Source: Crambe crambe | Taxonomy: Eukaryota > Porifera > Demospongiae > Poecilosclerida > Crambeidae | Direction of reading: 5' to 3' | Length of the DNA stretch: 64,000 bases | NCBI GenBank assembly: GCA_963924555.1 | Contig: OZ004590.1 | Span: 6,130,001 to 6,194,000 of the forward strand | Part shown: positions 57,909 through 64,000 of the stretch, piece after piece | How the letters are laid out: every line of letters begins with the position of its first letter | Numbering within the stretch: position 1 is the stretch's first letter | Program-made: the position numbers and the translations under genes | The notes under the pieces: model-generated | Told to the model about the DNA's origin: nothing | Database searches by the model: none | Seen by the model: the letters and a program-made list of their open reading frames with translations, nothing else

Positions 57909-59978
57909 TAATGCCTACAACTGTATTGGAAATGAGAGTTCTCTACTCAACTGTAACTATGTGTCTGATCAGAATTGCCAACTTGATCACTCAGTTGGTC
58001 TTTATTGACAAATTAACATCTTTTGCAGAGGAAATCTTGCAGGTAGCTATAAAATTGAGCTTCATTATAAAGTATGAATGGTTTATGTATTATATAATGG
58101 TGTAGTCATGTGAAGTGCACCATGGCTCCTACGTATATCAGCATACATGTACATAATAATTCATAGATATCAATCAATGCTCTCCTGGGATCAGTTTGAG
58201 GGGAGAGTGGAGGTGTGCAGTAGTAATGGAATGTGGGGAACTGTGAGTTGTGCAGGATGGGACTCCAATGATGCTACAGTGGCCTGCAGACAACTTGGAT
58301 TGCTTCAAACAAATGGGATAGTAACAAGTTAGTTTAATAGAAGTCACACTATGATATTATAGAAATCCACAACTCACCATTGATAAGCTGCTACACCATA
58401 AATAATGATTCTTACTCTTATGAAATACAGGAGTTATATTACCAACTTTTGGACCTGGTGTGGGACTATACAGTGTGAGGTGTACTGGATCTGAAGGAAG
58501 ACTTGTGGACTGTCCATCTGGCAGTTATCATTATAGTACTAGCCACTACAATGATGTTGGTGTGAGGTGCCAGATAAATCCATCACCAGGTAATTCCTTC
58601 CATCCAGCAGAAGGAAAAATGCCACCGCTAATGCCAAATGGCATATTATGTAGCTTTTGAATACACCCTGTATTCAGTATTGTAGAAAAGTGACTAATTT
58701 TACACCTTCTTTCTTCTTTGTTATATGTACAGTCCATACTTGCATTTTTGGAGAGGTTCGTCTTGTTGGAGGAAACAGTTCCAGTGAAGGACGAGAAGAG
58801 ATGTGCTACAGAGGAGTGTGGGGGTCCATATGCTATCATCGATGGTATAATATTGATGCTGCTGTGGTGTGTAGACAGTTAGGATTCCAAGGAGAGAGTA
58901 AGAATATAGCTAAGTACAAGAATAATATTAATCACTGCTTGGTTATTTTGCTTGCAGATAGCACAGCAATAAGATCCCAGGTTTATGGTGAGGGATCTGG
59001 CCATTACTTACTGAGTAGTGTTCGATGCAGAAGTCATGAGAGGAATCTAACAGAATGCTCATATGGAAATTCGCAAATTGGGTATCACACTTGCCCCTCT
59101 GGACAGAATGCTGGAGTTCGCTGTGACGGTATATAGTTGATCTCTTATAGCATAAAATATTTATGGGTTAAAAATTGAAGTGAGAACCATATAATTTTAC
59201 CCCATGAAATATCATGCTATACAATAGCACAGTGCATGTTCTTGATTCTTTTTCTGTACAATATAGTTACCTCATGTAACCATGGTGATGTGAGGTTGTA
59301 TGGAGGTTACAGCAGAGCAGATGGTGCAGCTGAAGTGTGTATTAATGGACTGTGGGCAAATATATGTTATAGGAATTGGGGTGAAACTGATAGCAGGGTT
59401 TTCTGTAAACAACTGCTTGGACATGAAAATATTGGTATGTAAGCTGCCCTCAAAACAGCTAAATAACTGGGGCATGTTGATTGAAAAAAGTACTATAGAT
59501 AATTATGCAGTACTGTTGTATATTATTGGTACATTAACTCCAATACCTTTAATCCACAGCTACTCTGTATCCTTCCTGCTGCAATGCGATTTCTCATACC
59601 ACTAATACTACTCTAATAAATGTTACATGTAGCAACAGAGTAAATTCAAGGTTTGTTTGGGACTGCAGTTATGGGTTTGTTCAAGGATACTCTACTTCAA
59701 GTTGTTTCTTGTCTAGTTCAGTGATCATTGGCTGTTATAGTTAGTTGGGTAAATATTACATGAATTTCATAGCTGCAATGACTGCATAATTTTATACAGC
59801 TACTGATAATTGTACGTATTAATGGATCTATACGTCTGACTGGTGGAAGTATGAGGAGTGAGGGTGTGGTGGAGATCTCTCTGGATGGTGCATGGGGAAC
59901 TGTAACTAGTTCATCCTGGAATACGGAATACACCTGATGCAGAAGTTGTGTGTCGCCAGTTAGGATATCCATGGGACT
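57909..59978 (+). pseudogene. Relic E: truncated A-like SRCR receptor (SRCR2 to SRCR6 only)
   Basis: Exons recognisable by similarity to gene A: 57909-58042, 58167-58327, 58431-58589, 58733-58897, 58958-59128, 59267-59434, 59560-59739, 59800-59978. The signal peptide, SRCR1, SRCR7, Ig domains, TM and tail are missing. Lesions: a TGA at 58006-58008 in SRCR2; a 24-nt loss in SRCR3 removing the first strand (AIRLSGG); an insertion giving TAA at 59820-59822 and a second frameshift near 59925 in SRCR6; and a cysteine of SRCR6 changed to serine (gagatctct). The middle exons (58431-59739) are still open. It is closest to gene A in wording, for example [12 protein letters not shown] and [13 protein letters not shown]. 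Confidence 0.8.
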
Positions 59979-61307
59979 GTAAGTAGTGGATCATATCATT
60001 CATGCTCATTGTAATTTTTTATAAGAACATTATACATCCCTAGCTACATCCCAATTCTGCATGGTGTGTTCATTATATCAAAACTTTAAACTAAAGTTAA
60101 CATTAGAAAAGGTTACTCCCTGTGGGGTAGCCAGCTATAGTTAACTAATAGCCCCAAAAGCAGCCAGCTATGGCCAACATTTAATTAACAGGCAACAGGG
60201 CAACCTCCCTTAGCAAGCCAACAGTTATTAGTGCCCCAGTTGTCTACAGCACTCGGGGCTAGTGATGGGGGTGACCAAGGCTGGCAGTTTATTAGTCAAC
60301 CAGGGGGAGCGGCCCCTGTAAATCACAAAGAATTGAGGAGAATAGAGGCAATCCAGTACAGATGTTAAACTTGTGTATATAATGCCACTCTTATTATTCA
60401 GGAATTGTGATTACTATGAGCGCAAAAAATTTCTTCTAAATAAAAGGTTAAGTAGGGATAGCTTAAAATCTAGCTGGTATATAATAATGTACTTGCAGCC
60501 TCGTATGAAAACAATCCCTACATTTACATCCACTACCTATAGCTAGCTATGGCAGTTGTAAAAGCAACAATAAGTTAGCAAGTTATGGCAAGTGAAGTTC
60601 AGAAGTAAGTCCATAGCATAGCTAGTAACTTCACCACCTTACTCGTGCAAAAAGCAAATTTTTTGCTGCTCGGACACCCATACCAGCCTGTTTTAGCCTG
60701 TTTTGGCTTTGTGTACCTGTATCCTCTTACATGAAAGAGTAAATATTCAACTTACAGTTTCAGAGTTTAGTGTACACTCTACTTCATGCCCTCATACCTA
60801 AAATGCAGTGAACTTTGGATGTATTCAAGAGTTTCAGCCAATAGTTCACATTTGCAGGGTGTGTCTTTGCGTACCTTTTTTGAAAAAGTGAAGTTGTTTG
60901 TAGTGACCCCAATTTATATTCATAACAAGTAGTTATTCCTTCATGCCCTCCACCTATGCTTTCCAAATGTATGCATTCCCTTGCCAAGAAAAAGCTCAAT
61001 GATTAGAGTACATTAATTTTTAATATTATATTCCTCAGGGATGATCAACTGAGAGGGAGGCTTCAATATCTTCACTCATAGTTCGGGCAGAGAACAAGAA
61101 GGTGCAGAGGTGAAGAAGAACCTGAAAGAAATCACCAGGATCAATGGCTGCACACTTAATACCCAAATTTGATAATTATTCTTATTGTATTAATTAATGC
61201 AGGCATGCGCAATAAGGAGTGGCCGGGCAGTTTATATTGCGTTTCCAATCCCGGTTACGTAGTCTATACAATCTATGCTAACCACATGGCTTTGTGATTG
61301 TTTACCC
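59979..61307. other. Spacer between receptor relic E and AAR2
   Basis: The first ~100 bp still resemble the gene A intron behind SRCR6, then similarity ends. The block at about 60110-60320 has repeated 'agccagctat' and 'ccaaca' words and may be an old element. No protein-coding similarity or RNA gene is recognised. The last 300 bp should hold the AAR2 promoter. Confidence 0.5.
61203..61210 (+). promoter_or_regulatory. NRF-1-like palindromic motif upstream of AAR2
   Basis: GCATGCGC lies about 100 bp before the AAR2 start codon. NRF-1 sites (GCGCATGCGC type) are common in housekeeping promoters of animals. The match is partial and based on the sequence alone. Confidence 0.3.
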
Positions 61308-62821
61308 ATGGACCAAGAGACTGCTCAGCGTTTATTTGCGGAAGGAGGTGTGTTGCTGCTCCTAGATGTCCCTGAAAGGACCGAGTTTGGAATCGACTAC
61401 AACAGTTGGGTCGTGGGTCCAAAGTTCAAGGGAGTTAAAATGATACCACCGGGTTTTCACTTCATATTCTACAGGTATAACAGCCTGTAGATTGGTCAGA
61501 GAGGTTACTGAAAATTTATGTAGTATTTTTTTATTAGTGCTGTTAGCAGGCAAGGACAAGCGGCTCCACGAACTGGTTTCTTTCATTTCTTTGAACGTCA
61601 GGAAGTGAGAGATTTCCTTCCTTGAGTGATGCAGGTATTATTAATTGTTGAATGCACTCCCTCTCCCCCCCCCCCCCCCCCCCCCAAGGTGGTGATAAAA
61701 CGCTGGGATCCTGTTATTGAGGACATCACAGATGAGGGGATAGATGCTGATACTGTTGGAAGGATGAAACAAAGTCCGTCAATGACAGACTTCTTCATAA
61801 GATTTATTGTATCTATTTTTTCCTTAGATCTGAAAGAACTTGATCGTTACCTAGGACCATATCCATATGAATCTCTCTCTAAGTGGATTTTTCTGACTAA
61901 CCATGTATCAAAGGAGCTAGTTTCAAGGTATGCAGAGGATGCAATGTTGAGGTCAGACAGAAACATGCCAGGATTTGTTTGTTTGTTTAATTTGTTTGTT
62001 TGTTTGTTTGTTTGTTTCTACATTTGCACTGTAGATTTTCAGTTATCCCAAAGAAGAAGTACCCAGATGGTGCCACTCCCTCTCAGATCACACAACACAA
62101 CGTGGACCACAGCTACTGCCTGGAAATGGTGTTATCACAGGAGTGCAAGAATGGTACGTCACTTTATGTGTGCTCTGGATAGGTGTACGGTACTGTTGTG
62201 TTTTGTTTTTTGTTTTTTTGTAGATGAAATGGCTCTGTTGGGTGAAATCCAGTTCAGTTTTATCTGCTTCATACTTGGCCATGGTGCGTTTTTCTTTCCC
62301 ACTTGCGTGCCTTGTCTACCACTATACTATTAATCCCATGATGTAATGTGAGCAGTGTATGATGCTTTTGAACACTGGAAAGAGTTAGTGAAGCTGTCCT
62401 GTTTCTCTGAAGAGGCTCTGTCCACTCACAAAGAGTACTTCATAAATCTCATCAGTACGTTTTAAGAAGCACCCTCTATTGATCCACTGTTACTAGACTC
62501 TGTTGCGTTAATTAATGCAGCTGTTCTGCACTTCCAGCTAAAAGAAATTCCTGAGGACTTTTTTGTAGACATCGTTTCAAGGAATAACTTCCTAGTGGCT
62601 ACTTTCCAAGTCAGTGATGAGAGTGCAAATAAAATATTGCTTATTCTTTGTTCCTACACACACAGTATTTCTTCTCTAGTTTGGAAGAAGCAAGTGGTCA
62701 AGTTGATGATGCGCTGATCAAAAAGGGACTGAAATTCAGAGACAATCTTACCAAGAAGTATAATTGGGATTTTTCATCTGAAGCACATGAATTTGCTCCT
62801 ACTGTAGTTGAATTGACTTAA
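61308..62821 (+). CDS. AAR2: AAR2 splicing factor (U5 snRNP assembly, Prp8 partner)
   Basis: AAR2 family proteins bind Prp8 in the cytoplasm and nucleus during U5 snRNP maturation. Exons: 61308-61474, 61538-61604, 61689-61773, 61828-61927, 62035-62153, 62224-62283, 62356-62454, 62521-62609, 62666-62821. The phases all fit, total 942 nt, about 313 aa. Diagnostic segments: [78 protein letters not shown] and a C-terminal WDF...PTVVEL. The vertebrate protein is about 384 aa; the missing part is mainly the linker between the [11 protein letters not shown] and [11 protein letters not shown] segments, where an intron now sits. The start at [10 protein letters not shown] matches the family; an in-frame ATG lies 11 codons upstream. 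Introns are 50-110 bp. The gene is not related to the receptors beside it. Confidence 0.93.
61665..61685 (+). repeat. Poly-C tract serving as polypyrimidine tract of AAR2 intron 2
   Basis: A run of 21 C is followed directly by AAG and the exon 3 start. The homopolymer takes the place of the usual pyrimidine tract before the acceptor. Confidence 0.7.
61974..62018 (+). repeat. (TTTG)n microsatellite in AAR2 intron 4
   Basis: About ten TTTG units with one interruption (tttaat) lie in the 107-bp intron. Confidence 0.9.
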
Positions 62822-63022
62822 CCCTTAAACTACCACAGTCAGTTGTGGCAGTGATGAGAGTGCAAATAATAAATATTTGTTCCTCCTCTCCCCCTTCCCC
62901 CCTCTCCCCCCCCCCCCTGCGTATAACGTATAACGGGAGAGAAAGTGTCCTGATTAGAGAGGTGTCCACATATCTATACGTATATTGCAATGGGACAGAG
63001 AAAAGTGTAGCTTCCTGGGTAG
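62822..63022. other. Junction between AAR2 and the ferrochelatase fragment
   Basis: It contains a short duplicate of AAR2 intron 8: 'cagtgatgagagtgcaaata' is at both 62612-62631 and 62851-62870, and 'tttgttcct' follows in both. A pyrimidine-rich CT/C stretch (62880-62920) comes next. No start codon or N-terminal exon for a ferrochelatase is seen here. Confidence 0.6.
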
Positions 63023-63361
63023 GGATGACATTGAGAGGGCAGTGGCGTTCACCCAGTATCCTCAGTACTCTTGTTCCACCACTGGATCCAGTCTGAATGC
63101 AATCTACCACCACATGAACAAACATTCAAACTATGCTCTGAAGTGGTCTGTGATCGACAGGTGGCCCATCCACTCCGGACTCATTCAGGTACAGTGGAAC
63201 TTTCCATCATGAGCAATTAAGCTTGTACCCAGTCCTTTTCCCTCTCCATGATGCTCCCTTTTTCCATAAGCAAAGGAAAGGGGCTGGGTACGAGGCTTCG
63301 TATGTGAGCAACACGGTGGAACCTCAATACTCCAAACCACAAAATAGCTGCTTTGGAGGGA

Positions 63362-63387
63362 GGGGGGGGGGGGGGGGGGGGGGGGGG
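63362..63387 (+). repeat. Poly-G tract in the ferrochelatase fragment intron
   Basis: 26 G in a row within an intron that also holds inverted 'ggtggaacctc' and 'gaggttctactgtgg' segments, possibly a small inserted element at about 63312-63472. Confidence 0.7.
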
Positions 63388-63472
63388 AAGCACAACAAAG
63401 AGGACAACCTCTCTACAAAGGACAAATCCTGGGCCCAATTGTGTCCATGATTCAGAGGTTCTACTGTGGACC

Positions 63473-63497
63473 TTTTTTTTTTTTTTTTTTTTTTTTT
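63473..63497 (+). repeat. Poly-T tract before ferrochelatase exon
   Basis: 25 T serve as the pyrimidine tract before the CAG acceptor at 63503-63505. Confidence 0.7.
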
Positions 63498-63890
63498 CAT
63501 ATCAGGCTTTTTCCAAAGAAGAACTATCAGCCTGAGCATCGTGATGATGTTGTTATCCTATTTTCCGCCCACTCCTTGCCGATGACAGTGGTGAATCGTG
63601 GTAATACATGTACATACCCACAAGAGGTGGGGGCGACTGTCCAGAGTGTGAAGGAAGTGGAGACTGGTCTGGCAGTCCAAGGTAATGTTCCCCTGATATG
63701 GGAAACTCCCCCCCCACCCCCTTAACCTCCCCTGTACAGGTGGGTCCCTTACCATGGCTGAACATTCAGACAGATGATGTCATCAAGGCACAACAAGGAC
63801 GAGGGAACCTGTTGCTAGTCCCCATTGCCTTCACCTCACATGCATCGAGACTCTACGAAATTTGAATATGCCGAGGAATTAGCCCATGAG

Positions 63891-64000
63891 GTGAGGTGGG
63901 TGTGGTTATTGTGAAGTAGGTGTGGTTATTTGAGGAAGTTCCTATTTCTTAGACTTTTCCACCTTTCTCACAGTTAGCTACTTGGCCTTTGGAATGCCTA
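63891..64000. other. Intron sequence at the right edge
   Basis: A gtgagg donor follows the last recognised ferrochelatase exon. 'gtaggtgtggttatt' and a near copy form a short direct repeat. No coding sequence is seen to the window end. Confidence 0.4.

Larger units (their letters stand above)
63023..63890 (+). pseudogene. Ferrochelatase-like fragment (mid to C-terminal part), frameshifted
   Basis: Ferrochelatase inserts iron into protoporphyrin IX in mitochondria, the last step of haem synthesis. Exon 63023-63188 gives [20 protein letters not shown] and KWSVIDRWP, family signatures. Exon 63506-63681 gives [20 protein letters not shown] and YPQEV. Exon 63740-63890 gives [13 protein letters not shown] and [11 protein letters not shown]. 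The first third of the enzyme is absent between AAR2 and this point. Frames do not connect: the second exon reaches a TGA (63533-63535) in the phase set by the first; within it the frame must change before RLVWQSK (63661-63681); and the third has TGA at 63863-63865 before EYAEELAHE in another frame. Either a pseudogene fragment or an assembly with errors near homopolymers. The C-terminal end lies beyond the window. Confidence 0.75.

Noticed and set aside
61275-61307. Upstream ATG (11 codons earlier) as the AAR2 start
   Set aside because: It is in frame, but family similarity begins at [10 protein letters not shown], and the extra residues look unlike AAR2 N-termini.
63223-63450. Glycine-rich open frames around the poly-G tract near the right edge
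   Set aside because: They are translations of homopolymer and intron sequence between two ferrochelatase-like exons.

Overview
KIND OF ORGANISM. This is animal nuclear DNA: AT-rich, with many small exons, GT-AG introns often only 50-70 bp long, and no bacterial gene organisation. Short introns, SRCR domains in great number, AGCTA-rich noncoding DNA and many small inverted-repeat elements resemble a demosponge such as Amphimedon. The species call is inference; no search was possible. LAYOUT. From left to right: (1) the last exon of an SRCR-receptor-like gene whose body lies upstream of the window ('gene 0', 502-811); (2) receptor gene A (1704-9077); (3) receptor gene B (11676-20865) with a second 3' cassette B' (21139-22291); (4) receptor gene C (28000-39176) with cassette C' (39450-40589); (5) receptor gene D (45932-55698) with cassette D' (55970-57055); (6) a dead A-like receptor relic E (57909-59978); (7) an intact AAR2 splicing-factor gene (61308-62821); (8) a damaged ferrochelatase-like fragment running off the right edge (63023-63890). 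All recognised genes are on the + strand. THE RECEPTORS. I built exon models for A, B, C and D by comparing the four copies. Each has 21 exons, and the summed coding length is an exact multiple of three in every case (about 1467, 1453, 1455 and 1457 aa). The architecture is shared: signal peptide, seven SRCR domains (nearly all split over two symmetric phase-1 exons), four Ig-like domains, a cysteine-containing membrane-proximal region, one transmembrane helix, and a short basic cytoplasmic tail ending in an acidic tyrosine-rich segment. Nothing in the sequence fixes the ligand; cell-surface recognition of microbes or of self/non-self is the reasonable inference. EVOLUTION. The array arose by repeated segmental duplication. 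C and D share a nearly identical upstream spacer carrying a ~3 kb long-inverted-repeat transposon; the A-B spacer shows the empty site. D is a mosaic of C-like and B-like tracts. Relic SRCR exons upstream of B, C and D, a decayed tail exon near 1.2 kb, cassettes B'/C'/D' and relic E show ongoing birth and death. Exon phases of the second 3' cassettes are compatible with alternative splicing to a different tail or to a truncated, membrane-free end, which is the most interesting testable idea here.
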